A stretch of 64,000 nt of DNA. Origin: SZUA-368 sp028533045. Its GTDB lineage: Bacteria; Spirochaetota; Spirochaetia; DSM-2461. The notes beneath the pieces are model-generated. The model made no database searches. It saw only the letters and a list, made by a program, of their open reading frames with translations, and was not told the origin of the DNA. The stretch spans positions 62,001-126,000 of the forward strand of contig JBNAIG010000028.1 of assembly GCA_050031985.1 (NCBI GenBank). Direction: 5' to 3'. Below are positions 1-7,624 of this stretch, one piece after another. How positions within the stretch are numbered: position 1 is the first letter of the stretch; each line of letters opens with the position of its first letter. The position numbers were made by a program, and so were the translations under genes.

Positions 1-588
1 TTGACCGAGAGGGGTGAAGGGGAGGCTCTTGTGGAGGAAATAGGCTTTTTGGCAGAAAGTGTTTTCTCTTCCCGTATTTTTCCTGTTTTCCTGGCAAAGA
101 TGAACTCCCTATTCTCTCTTATCTTTGACCGTTTGGGGTTTTTTGAACAGGGAAAGATCAGGCCTTTGCCCTTTCTCCCTTCCGAGGAGATTATGATTCT
201 GAAAAACAGGGATGAGTGGGATTCCTGGTTTCATCACGGGATGGACCGTCTTTTAAAGGAGATGGGACGGAGAGAAGAGAAGGAATTGCCCGGTCCTCTC
301 TCCCGGGCGGTGGATTACATTCGGGAAGAATACGGCGGGGATCTTTATTTAGGTTCTGTGGCGGAAGAGTGCGGCGTTACGGCCAGTTATCTGAGCCGCC
401 TTTTTTCAGAGCATATGAAAGTTTCCTTTACCGATTATCTGAATCGATATCGCATAGACCGGGCGGCGGAACTCCTGAAGAAAGGGGCGCCCGTAAAAGA
501 AGCTTCCTATCGGGTCGGTTTTCACGACCCCAACTATTTTAGTAAAATTTTCAGAAAATATAAGGGGATGTCCCCTTCGGAGTTGTAA
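1..588 (+). CDS. YesN/AraC-type response regulator, C-terminal part (5' truncated by window edge)
   Basis: The reading frame is open from the first base, so the N-terminus (expected receiver domain) lies outside the window. The visible 195 residues are a helical linker followed, from about residue 100, by a two-helix-turn-helix AraC DNA-binding domain: the first HTH around 'SVAEECGVTASYLSRLF' and the second around 'VKEASYRVGFHDPNYFSKIF', ending in the family-typical 'FRKYKGMSPSEL'. YesN-type regulators activate carbohydrate genes after phosphorylation by a LytS-like kinase. The stop codon is one base from the ATG of the next gene, a sugar-binding lipoprotein, which resembles the XylFII-LytS-YesN xylose-sensing arrangement of clostridia. 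I infer that it activates the importer operon starting at 1812. The TTG at base 1 should not be taken as the real start. Confidence 0.85.
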   Translation: MTERGEGEALVEEIGFLAESVFSSRIFPVFLAKMNSLFSLIFDRLGFFEQGKIRPLPFLPSEEIMILKNRDEWDSWFHHGMDRLLKEMGRREEKELPGPLSRAVDYIREEYGGDLYLGSVAEECGVTASYLSRLFSEHMKVSFTDYLNRYRIDRAAELLKKGAPVKEASYRVGFHDPNYFSKIFRKYKGMSPSEL

Positions 589-589
589 T

Positions 590-1660
590 ATGAGAAGAGA
601 CTGTATCGGTTCAATTATTCCACTTTCCCTCCTGGGGAAGATGGCTTTAGTGCTGATTCTGGGGGGATCGATTCTCTTCTCCTGTTCCCGGGAGAAGAGT
701 GAAGCCGGAGAAGAAGAACAGAGGGTGCTCATTGGTTTTTCCGCCGCTACGGAAACATTCCTCCTGGAGAGATGGGATAGGGATATCCAGATTTTTCTTA
801 GTTCCGCTCGCGCTCTGGGGGCGGAAGTAATACTCCAGAAAGCGGAAGGGGATGCGATGGGGCAGATCCCTCAAATTGAATATCTGATTGATGAGGGAGT
901 GGATGTGCTGGTAGTTATCCCCCACGATATGAAGTTGCTGGCAGGAATTCTCCGGAAAGCGGAAGATCGGGGTATTCCTGTTCTGGCCTATGACAGGCCC
1001 ATTATGGGGGTTCCCATCTCCGGTTATGTCTCTTTTGATAATCGGGAAGTAGGACGTCTCTTGAGCCGGGCTCTCATGAGAGAAGTCCCCGGGGGAAATT
1101 ATCTTATAGTTAACGGATCTGTTAGGGACAATAACAGCTATGAAGTGAACCGGGGTGTTTACGAAGTGCTTCAGCCTTCCCTGGATTCGGGGGAAATCAC
1201 CGTGATGGAAGAGATATGGCTGGATGAATGGAGTTCCGATGAGGCCTTTGAAAAAATCAGCCGGGTGATGAATGAGAACCGGGATATCCAGGCCATATCC
1301 GCCGCCAACGATCAGATTGCCGATGCGGCTATTCGGGTGTTGTCGGAGAGACAGCTGGCCGGTGAAGTGGCTGTGGTGGGACAGGATGCGGACCTGCTTT
1401 CCTGTCAGCGGGTGGTGGAAGGTTCCCAGCTTATGACCGTATATAAGCCTATTTCCCGTCTGGCGGAGAGAGCCGCCACCCTGGCCCTCGCTTTTGCCCG
1501 GGGAGAAAGGCCTGAACCGGACCAGACCCTGGATAATGGTTCGGAAACTCCCATCCCCTATTATGTGGAAACCCCCGTCCCTGTTTTTCGGGAGACCATG
1601 GATGAAACGGTAATCAAAGATGGTTTTCACTCAAAAGACGAGGTCTATCGAAGCTATTAG
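590..1660 (+). CDS. Sugar-binding lipoprotein, probable XylFII-like sensor
   Basis: This 356-residue protein belongs to the periplasmic binding protein type I fold (ribose/xylose-binding family). Residues 1-32 are a long n-region plus hydrophobic stretch ending in a lipobox (LFSC), so it should be a lipoprotein anchored in the inner membrane. Family motifs include 'VLVVIPHDMK', 'GIPVLAYDRPI' and 'SAANDQIADAAIRVL'. It starts 1 bp after the regulator's stop, with GGAG inside the end of that gene as the ribosome site. Its 37-residue spacing between lipobox and fold, and its linkage to YesN rather than to permeases, argue for a sensor role (docking to a LytS-type kinase encoded upstream of the window). 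A second binding protein (1812) follows and is the likelier transport component. Ligand inferred to be xylose or a related monosaccharide. Confidence 0.8.
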   Translation: MRRDCIGSIIPLSLLGKMALVLILGGSILFSCSREKSEAGEEEQRVLIGFSAATETFLLERWDRDIQIFLSSARALGAEVILQKAEGDAMGQIPQIEYLIDEGVDVLVVIPHDMKLLAGILRKAEDRGIPVLAYDRPIMGVPISGYVSFDNREVGRLLSRALMREVPGGNYLIVNGSVRDNNSYEVNRGVYEVLQPSLDSGEITVMEEIWLDEWSSDEAFEKISRVMNENRDIQAISAANDQIADAAIRVLSERQLAGEVAVVGQDADLLSCQRVVEGSQLMTVYKPISRLAERAATLALAFARGERPEPDQTLDNGSETPIPYYVETPVPVFRETMDETVIKDGFHSKDEVYRSY

Positions 1661-1750
1661 TAAAATTATGACCACAAATATTTACCTGTTCATAGTTTTT
1701 TTCTCTACATTAAAGTAAAAATCCCCCAGAAAATAGAAAGAATCTCCTGT

Positions 1751-1805
1751 TTTCCGATCCCCGAATCGGGTACATACTGACATTAATAAACACTTTAAAG
1801 GAGAT
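1751..1805 (+). promoter_or_regulatory. Putative regulated promoter/operator of the chvE-mmsA-mmsB operon
   Basis: The 151-nt gap before the binding-protein gene holds a small palindrome, CCCGAATCGGG at 1760-1770, with overlapping CCGAT (1754-1758) and ATCGG (1765-1769) arms. It is followed by a -10-like CATACT at 1773-1778. No good -35 box sits 17 nt upstream (TTTTCC), as expected for a promoter needing an activator such as the AraC-type regulator at 1-588. AAAGGAGA at 1797-1804 is the ribosome site. The assignment is inference. Confidence 0.3.
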
Positions 1806-1811
1806 AGTTTT

Positions 1812-2906
1812 ATGAAAAAAAGCCTTCTTGTAACGGTTTTAGTACTATCGATCTGCGGAGCCGGACTGTTTGCCAATGGTGCCGGTGAAAGTCTTGATAT
1901 CGGTCTCGCCATGCCCGAGACACACGTAGAACGGTGGCAAAAAGACGGGGCTTCCCTTTTGGAAGATGCCATTGCCAAGGGTTACAACGCGGAAGTCACC
2001 TACGGAGATGCGGACCAGAGTAAACAGAATCAGCAGATTGAAGACTTCATCACCAAAGGGGCCAAACTGCTTATCGTAGGCTCTGTAAATGAAGGGGTTG
2101 GTTCGGTTGTGGCCGATGCGGCTTCCGAAGGTATTGACGTTATCGCCTACGACAGACTGATTACCGGTTCCGGCGATTACGACTACTACATCACCTTTGA
2201 TAACTTTAAAGTCGGACAGTTCCAGGGACAGGGTATCGTAGATGCTCTTATGCTGGACAAAGCTACGGATACAAAATATATTACCCTTTTTGCCGGTTCC
2301 CCTACGGACAATAACGCCAATTTCTTTTTTGACGGCGCCATGTCTATCCTGACTCCCTACATCGAAAAGGGTGTTCTGGAAGTAGTCGGCCCCTATCCGA
2401 AAACTTCTGCGGACAAGGCGAATTTCACCAAAATTGCCACGGAAAACTGGAAAGCCGATATTGCCAAAGCAAGAATGGAAAATCTCCTGAATAACGACGC
2501 CAGCGGTGTTGTTCTTGATGCAGTACTGGCCCCTAACGATACTCTGGCTAGAGCTATTATTGAAGCTTGTTCAACCGATGCCAAGTACGATACCACCGAA
2601 ACTCTTCCCGTTGTAACAGGACAAGACGGAGAAGTGGCTTCCGTTAAATATATCCGAGACGGAAAACAGGCCATGACTGTTTTCAAAGATACGAGAAGCC
2701 TGGCTGCCGCCGCTATCGAACTGGCCGACGCTCTTCTTAAGGGTGAAGAACCGATGATTGCCGGCGCCCGTCTGGATACCAGCTCTTACGATACGGGTAA
2801 GAAAGTAGTGAAATCCTATCTCCTGGAACCTGTGATGGTTACCAAAGACAACTACAAAGAGGTTTTCCTGGATAGCGGATACTATATGGCTGATGATCTG
2901 AAATAG
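1812..2906 (+). CDS. chvE: Multiple-monosaccharide ABC transporter substrate-binding protein (ChvE-like)
   Basis: This is a 364-residue periplasmic sugar-binding protein of the ChvE/XylF group. It has an N-terminal signal peptide (MKKSLL..., cleavage probably near LFA-NG) and no lipobox cysteine. It opens with 'GLAMPETHVERWQKDG', shows the second-half motif 'DAVLAPNDTLARAIIE' and ends with 'TKDNYKEVFLDSGYY', all typical of ChvE relatives. It is the first gene of a three-gene operon with a GguA/MmsA-type ATPase (2989) and a GguB/MmsB-type permease (4528), which identifies the transporter class. AAAGGAGA seven bases upstream supports the ATG at 1812. ChvE relatives bind glucose, galactose, xylose or arabinose; the exact sugar cannot be read here. 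A stem-loop follows at 2928-2970. Confidence 0.88.
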   Translation: MKKSLLVTVLVLSICGAGLFANGAGESLDIGLAMPETHVERWQKDGASLLEDAIAKGYNAEVTYGDADQSKQNQQIEDFITKGAKLLIVGSVNEGVGSVVADAASEGIDVIAYDRLITGSGDYDYYITFDNFKVGQFQGQGIVDALMLDKATDTKYITLFAGSPTDNNANFFFDGAMSILTPYIEKGVLEVVGPYPKTSADKANFTKIATENWKADIAKARMENLLNNDASGVVLDAVLAPNDTLARAIIEACSTDAKYDTTETLPVVTGQDGEVASVKYIRDGKQAMTVFKDTRSLAAAAIELADALLKGEEPMIAGARLDTSSYDTGKKVVKSYLLEPVMVTKDNYKEVFLDSGYYMADDLK

Positions 2907-2927
2907 TCAGATATCTTAATGGTACTG

Positions 2928-2970
2928 CCGGTCCTTTTCCCATGGTTATTCACGACAGGAAAAGGGCCGG
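2928..2970 (+). promoter_or_regulatory. Intercistronic stem-loop after the binding-protein gene
   Basis: Arms at 2928-2940 and 2958-2970 form a 13-bp stem with one G-U pair and a 17-nt loop. No T-run follows, so it is not a standard terminator. Position between a binding-protein gene and its ATPase gene suggests that it protects the upstream mRNA from 3' exonucleases or partly attenuates transcription, keeping the binding protein in excess. Compare the hairpin at 28915-28936. Confidence 0.6.
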
Positions 2971-2988
2971 TTATAACAGGAAAATAAA

Positions 2989-4512
2989 GTGAGTGATTAC
3001 ATATTGGAGGTACGGAATCTCATAAAAGACTTTCCCGGCGTCCGAGCTTTAAACAATGTCAACTTTAAGGTAAAAAAAGGAGAAATCCACTGTTTAGTAG
3101 GAGAGAATGGCGCGGGGAAATCTACCTTGATGAACGTCATAAGCGGTGTCTATCCCATCGGATCCTACGAAGGGGATGTGCTTCTCCACGGGAGTAAAAC
3201 CCGGTACAGAAGCGTCAAGGAGAGTGAGAAAGACCGATTGGCCATCATCCATCAGGAACTGGCCCTTAGTCCCTATCTTTCGATTTTCGAGAATATATTT
3301 TTGGGACACATAAAAACCAAAACGGGTATTATCAAGTGGGATAAACTGATTATGGATTCCCGGCCCTACCTGGAACGGGTCGGTTTGAGGGAGAACCCGG
3401 AAACCATAGTGAGCAAGATAGGCGTGGGAAAGCAGCAGTTGGTCGAAATCGCCCGGGCCCTCTCAAAGAATACGGAAGTTTTGATTCTGGACGAGCCGAC
3501 TTCTTCTCTGAACGATGACGAAAGCGATGCCCTTCTTGATCTGATTCTTGACCTGAAAAAAGAGGGGATTACCTGTATCATGATCTCCCATAAACTGAAC
3601 GAGATTATGAAAATAGCCGATACCATTACTATCCTGAGGGACGGCCAATCCATCTGCACCTATGACAAGCACACCGATGAAGTGAACGAAGATATCATTA
3701 TCCAGGGAATGGTGGGACGAGATATGACCCATCGCTATCCTCCCAAGACAGCCCAAGTGGAAGGGAAGGTTATGGAGGTGAAAGATTGGTCTGTTTATCA
3801 TCCTGAATACCCCGATAAAAAAGTCGTGGACAGGGCTAACTTTCATGTGAACAAGGGAGAGATTCTGGCCTTCTGCGGCCCTATGGGAGCGGGGCGGACC
3901 GAATTGATGATGAGCCTTTTTGGTAAAGCCTACGGTTCATCCTGCGAAGGAACCTTAACTATCGAAGGCCGGGAACAAACATTCCATACACCCATGGATG
4001 CCATTGCAGCCGGTTTAGGATATGTTTCGGAGGATAGAAAAGATTTGGGACTCATTCTCATACAGGATGTGAAAACCAATATTTCCAATTCCAGCCTGGG
4101 AAAACTCTCCCGCTGGGGTGTGGTGGACCAGCAAAAAGAGATAGGCGAGGCGGAGAAATTCAAGAAAGCTTTGAATATTAAAACCCCCAATATCTATCAA
4201 ACCGTACGAAATCTTTCCGGGGGGAACCAACAGAAAGTGGTACTAAGCCGCTGCCTCTTGGCAGAACCGTCTATTTTTATTGTGGACGAACCGACAAGGG
4301 GAATTGATGTGGGGGCCAAGTATGAGATCTACACCATACTCAACGATCTGGCAGCACAGGGGAAAAGCGTCATAATGATCTCTTCCGAGTTGCCCGAGGC
4401 TTTGGGAATGGCAGACCGGTTTTATGTTATGAACGAAGGCATGATCAAGGGTGAGCTAAAGCGGGGCGAAGCCACTCAGGAAAGAATCATGCAGATAGCT
4501 CTTAAGTCTTAG
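2989..4512 (+). CDS. mmsA: Monosaccharide ABC transporter, tandem ATP-binding protein (MmsA/GguA)
   Basis: This 507-residue protein has two fused ABC domains of the RbsA/XylG/MmsA class. The first domain has Walker A 'GENGAGKST' near residue 40, a signature degenerated to 'KIGVGKQQ', and Walker B 'VLILDEPTSS'. The second has the class-typical altered Walker A 'GPMGAGRTE', a canonical 'LSGGNQQK' signature and Walker B 'IFIVDEPTRG'. The phrase 'SYEGDVLLHG' near the start is characteristic of the MmsA subgroup. It energises uptake of the sugar delivered by the binding protein at 1812 through the permease at 4528. Translation starts at GTG 2989, with only a weak AGGA upstream, after an 82-nt spacer containing a stem-loop, consistent with a lower yield than that of the binding protein. 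Confidence 0.93.
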   Translation: MSDYILEVRNLIKDFPGVRALNNVNFKVKKGEIHCLVGENGAGKSTLMNVISGVYPIGSYEGDVLLHGSKTRYRSVKESEKDRLAIIHQELALSPYLSIFENIFLGHIKTKTGIIKWDKLIMDSRPYLERVGLRENPETIVSKIGVGKQQLVEIARALSKNTEVLILDEPTSSLNDDESDALLDLILDLKKEGITCIMISHKLNEIMKIADTITILRDGQSICTYDKHTDEVNEDIIIQGMVGRDMTHRYPPKTAQVEGKVMEVKDWSVYHPEYPDKKVVDRANFHVNKGEILAFCGPMGAGRTELMMSLFGKAYGSSCEGTLTIEGREQTFHTPMDAIAAGLGYVSEDRKDLGLILIQDVKTNISNSSLGKLSRWGVVDQQKEIGEAEKFKKALNIKTPNIYQTVRNLSGGNQQKVVLSRCLLAEPSIFIVDEPTRGIDVGAKYEIYTILNDLAAQGKSVIMISSELPEALGMADRFYVMNEGMIKGELKRGEATQERIMQIALKS

Positions 4513-4527
4513 AGGGGAGGTTACCGA

Positions 4528-5715
4528 ATGAAAGACACAAGAAAAGAAGACTCCTTTTGGGAGCTGGCCAAGCACAATTTAAGACATTATTCCATGTTTA
4601 TTATGTTGGCTTTGATTATTACCGGTTTCGCATTTATGACCGGATATGTGAATATTAATGCCCGTAATGTGACAAATATTTTTATTCAGAATAGTTATAT
4701 TCTGGTACTGGCTATTGGAATGGTACTGGTTATTATTATTGGAAACATTGATTTATCCGTCGGTTCGGTGGTGGCTTTTACAGGGGCACTGGGAGCCATG
4801 ATTTATAATTTGGGGCTCGGAATCCTTCCCACATTGATTTTGACCATGCTTATAGGAGGGTTTATTGGGGTCTTCCAGGGATATCTGGTCGCTTTTGTCA
4901 AAATCCCCGCCTTCATTGTTACATTGGGGGGGATGCTTCTTTTTAGAGGCTTAACCTATATTGTCACAAATGTAACCCCCGTTTCACTGCGGGATGACAG
5001 ATTTAGGAAAATCTCGTCCGGTTCTCTTTCTCCGGAAATCTTTCAGGTAGGAGATCTCCATCTCTTCCCTCTTATTGTGGGAGTAATTCTTCTCTCTTTC
5101 TATATTATTATGACTTTGAGGGACAGAAAGAGGAAAATAGCGAACGATTTCCATGTGCTCCCCTTTAAGTATTTTCTGTTGAAAACGGGGATCCTATCCT
5201 TAGTCGCCCTTATATTGTGTTGGAAATTTGCTAATTACCGCGGTTTGCCCACTGTTTTTGTGGTGCTTGCTATTGCCATTGGGATTTATGTCTTCATCAC
5301 GAATAACACGGTCTTCGGTCGTTATATTTATGCGGTGGGGGGGAATGCCCGTTCGGCCAAACTGTCCGGTATTAACTCGGAAATGGTTATTTTCCTCGTC
5401 CATGTTAATATGGGAATACTCTGCGGTCTTTCGGGTATCATTTTTACGGCATATATGAACTCCGCCTTGCCCCAGGCAGGTAATATGTTTGAATTGGATG
5501 CGATAGCCTCTTGTTTTATCGGCGGGGCATCCGCTTCTGGTGGTATCGGGACAATTATCGGAGCCATTACGGGCGGTCTTGTTATGGGGGTCATAAACAA
5601 CGGTATGTCTTTAATGAATATTGGGGCGGACTGGCAGTATGTCGTTAAGGCTTCTGTTCTGCTTCTTGCCGTCTGGTATGATATCTATACAAGAAAGCGC
5701 TCGGGAGTTGTGTAA
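4528..5715 (+). CDS. mmsB: Monosaccharide ABC transporter permease (MmsB/GguB)
   Basis: A 395-residue, highly hydrophobic inner-membrane protein of the BPD_transp_2 (RbsC/XylH) family. The hydrophobic segments predict about ten or more helices. Family-typical motifs are 'IIGNIDLSVGSVVAFTGA' near residue 70 and 'FIGGASASGGIGTIIGA' near residue 330. Its length matches MmsB/GguB rather than the shorter RbsC (about 320), because of an additional loop and helices around residues 150-250. It lies 15 bp after the ATPase with a strong GGGGAGG ribosome site. It closes the operon; a hairpin follows at 5725-5760 before the convergent carrier-protein gene. Confidence 0.92.
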   Translation: MKDTRKEDSFWELAKHNLRHYSMFIMLALIITGFAFMTGYVNINARNVTNIFIQNSYILVLAIGMVLVIIIGNIDLSVGSVVAFTGALGAMIYNLGLGILPTLILTMLIGGFIGVFQGYLVAFVKIPAFIVTLGGMLLFRGLTYIVTNVTPVSLRDDRFRKISSGSLSPEIFQVGDLHLFPLIVGVILLSFYIIMTLRDRKRKIANDFHVLPFKYFLLKTGILSLVALILCWKFANYRGLPTVFVVLAIAIGIYVFITNNTVFGRYIYAVGGNARSAKLSGINSEMVIFLVHVNMGILCGLSGIIFTAYMNSALPQAGNMFELDAIASCFIGGASASGGIGTIIGAITGGLVMGVINNGMSLMNIGADWQYVVKASVLLLAVWYDIYTRKRSGVV

Positions 5716-5724
5716 TATCGATTG

Positions 5725-5760
5725 TTGGGGAGTTAATAGGCATTGTTATTAGCTCCCTAA
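5725..5760. terminator. Bidirectional hairpin between convergent operons
   Basis: Arms at 5725-5738 and 5747-5760 give a 14-bp stem with two G-U pairs and an 8-nt loop. It lies between the stop of the permease gene and the stop of the ACP gene on the opposite strand. No long T-run is present, so termination strength is uncertain; it may serve both transcripts. Confidence 0.5.
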
Positions 5761-5788
5761 CAGGGGATGTGTTGTGCCTGGCAAATGC

Positions 5789-6040
5789 TCAGGTCTTGTT
5801 TTCCTTGTATTTCTCCATAACCCCGAACAAATCATGAACTGTTTGTATCGTTGATACTTCTGAAAGGGGTATGTTTATGTTATAGGTCTTCATTAACCTC
5901 ATTCCCAAGCTGAAGATTCCCAGGGAATCAATGCCTATGTCTTCGTAAAGGTGGGGTTGTTCCAGTATTTCATTTTCATCCATACCAAGGGCGGAGGATA
6001 AAGTGGAAAGGTAATGCTCCCATTCTAATTGTTCAGCCAT
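5789..6040 (-). CDS. Acyl carrier protein-like protein
   Basis: This 83-residue protein is the size of a free-standing carrier protein. It carries the phosphopantetheine attachment motif as 'DIGIDSLGIFSLG' (serine of DSL near residue 39), an acidic helix II region and a typical C-terminal helix. It is the last gene of a minus-strand operon behind two AMP-forming ligases (3 bp from the preceding ligase) and a hydrolase. It is unlikely to be the housekeeping AcpP, which normally sits with fatty-acid genes. Its likely job is to accept an acyl or amino-acyl group activated by one of the ligases. No phosphopantetheinyl transferase is in the window, so activation must come from elsewhere. Confidence 0.85.
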   Translation of the reverse strand: MAEQLEWEHYLSTLSSALGMDENEILEQPHLYEDIGIDSLGIFSLGMRLMKTYNINIPLSEVSTIQTVHDLFGVMEKYKENKT

Positions 6041-6043
6041 TAT

Positions 6044-7624
6044 TTACACTCCTATTGCTTTTAAATCTTCTTCTGCCATTTGAATCAGTTTTTCATAGTT
6101 CACCTTGCCCACTCCGGGGTTTTTAGGAATCTGGGAAATAAACTGAATCCTGTCCGGGGTCATATAGTTAGGAAGTTCCTGGCGGCAGTGTTTCATAATG
6201 TTCTTTTCCCTTTCGGGGGAGCGGGTTGTTTCAGAAACAAAGGCCCATATCATTTCTCCGAAAAGAGGGTGTTTAACCCCTACAACTGCCGAGTCCTGTA
6301 CTCCCCCGACCTGATTGATGCAGCTTTCTACGACAAGAGGAGATATCGATTTGCCTCCCCTTTTAATGAGATATTTATTTCGTCCTAAAAGAACAACTTC
6401 CCTCTCCCCGGTTTTTTTGGCATTGTCGCCGGTTTTAAACCAGCCGTCGGAAAAGGCTTTGGCCGTCTCTTCTTTATTGTCAAGATATCCCTTTATAACA
6501 CTGGGGCCTTTAACCCAGAGTTCTCCTTCCGTGCCATCTGAAACCTCATTTCCCTCTTCGTCCCGAATGGATATACCGTTTTCCACGGAAGAACTGAGAG
6601 CAAGGATATTTGTCGGGCCGTCCAGATTTTCCTGATTCAGTATTCTCATAACCATAAAGACGGTAGCTGTTTCTGTTAGTCCATAACCGTTGGCGAAAGA
6701 ATCAATTGCGGGAAATTTTTCTCTTAGTCTGGCTAGAAGGCGGGGTGAGAAAAAGTCCATGCCTGTTGCAATACTTCGTACATACTTCCTTTCAAATGAA
6801 TCCAGGTTAGGGAGATTGAGTATCGCTTCAAAAAAGGCCGGAGGAGCGCTTATATTTTCTGCTTTCCATCGGACAGCTAATTCCATGTACTTTGCCGGAT
6901 TGATTTCTGAAGTGAAAATACTTCGAGCTCCTGTGAAAAAGATACCTGATGCAACAAGAATGGCTGATGTCGAATAGGGAAAGGCCATGAGAGTTGAAAG
7001 AGGTTTTTTGCCGTATCGGTCAACAGGTTCGACAAGTTCTCCGGATATAGTCATTACGGAGGCTATATTTTGCTGGTTCATCATGACTAGCTTGGGAATG
7101 CCTGTGGTACCCGAACTGGTTGTCATTAGCGCGGGGAGATCCGGTTCCGTCTGTGTCGGAGAGGAGTCTTCTGTCGTGGGTGGCTCATTTGCCATTGAGT
7201 AGACCGGTCCATCGGGGCTATCGATAAGGGCAAATTTATAATTGGCGGAAATCTCCTCTGAAGCCGCTTTTAAAGGGGCATACAAGTTGGCACTGGTAAT
7301 GACAAGGACGGCCTTTCCCGCTTTAAAAGTGGAAGCTTTGACTTTATCCGGAATCATATGGAAAAGAGGGATACAATAGGCGCCTATGCGGCAAATGGCA
7401 AAGAAGAGAGCAAAGTCTTCCGGGCAATTGACTGTGGAATAACCGACTCCCATCCCTTTTTTTACTCCCAGTTCTTTTAGGTGGCAAACATAGGAGTCGA
7501 CCATATGTCTCATGTCTCCGTAGGTCAACTCGCGGTCATCAAAACAGATAGCTCCATTGTCTTTGTCCAATCGGGACATGTAATAGTCATAAACGGCGTT
7601 GAAATTGTCTAATTTTTTACTCAT
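6044..7624 (-). CDS. AMP-dependent acyl ligase (ANL superfamily), ligase B
   Basis: A 526-residue adenylate-forming enzyme. The P-loop-like A3 motif is 'TTSSGTTGIPK', A5 is 'NGYGLTETAT', the A7 hinge region is 'WFKTGDNAKK', A8 is 'GRNKYLIKRGGKSISP', and the A10 lysine is in 'GVGKVNYEKL' near the C-terminus. All catalytic motifs are intact. Its ATG overlaps the stop of the upstream ligase gene by 4 bp (7621-7624), and its stop is 3 bp from the ACP start, so the three are translationally coupled. The substrate cannot be predicted from the sequence; medium-chain fatty, aryl or hydroxy acids are all possible. Ligase A next door is clearly divergent from it, so the two probably activate different substrates or perform activation and transfer separately. 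Confidence 0.85.
   Translation of the reverse strand: MSKKLDNFNAVYDYYMSRLDKDNGAICFDDRELTYGDMRHMVDSYVCHLKELGVKKGMGVGYSTVNCPEDFALFFAICRIGAYCIPLFHMIPDKVKASTFKAGKAVLVITSANLYAPLKAASEEISANYKFALIDSPDGPVYSMANEPPTTEDSSPTQTEPDLPALMTTSSGTTGIPKLVMMNQQNIASVMTISGELVEPVDRYGKKPLSTLMAFPYSTSAILVASGIFFTGARSIFTSEINPAKYMELAVRWKAENISAPPAFFEAILNLPNLDSFERKYVRSIATGMDFFSPRLLARLREKFPAIDSFANGYGLTETATVFMVMRILNQENLDGPTNILALSSSVENGISIRDEEGNEVSDGTEGELWVKGPSVIKGYLDNKEETAKAFSDGWFKTGDNAKKTGEREVVLLGRNKYLIKRGGKSISPLVVESCINQVGGVQDSAVVGVKHPLFGEMIWAFVSETTRSPEREKNIMKHCRQELPNYMTPDRIQFISQIPKNPGVGKVNYEKLIQMAEEDLKAIGV

Noticed and set aside
647..1630. Open frame of 327 codons on the minus strand opposite the sugar-binding lipoprotein
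   Set aside because: The plus-strand gene has a lipobox, family motifs and a coupled start; the reverse frame shows nothing recognisable.
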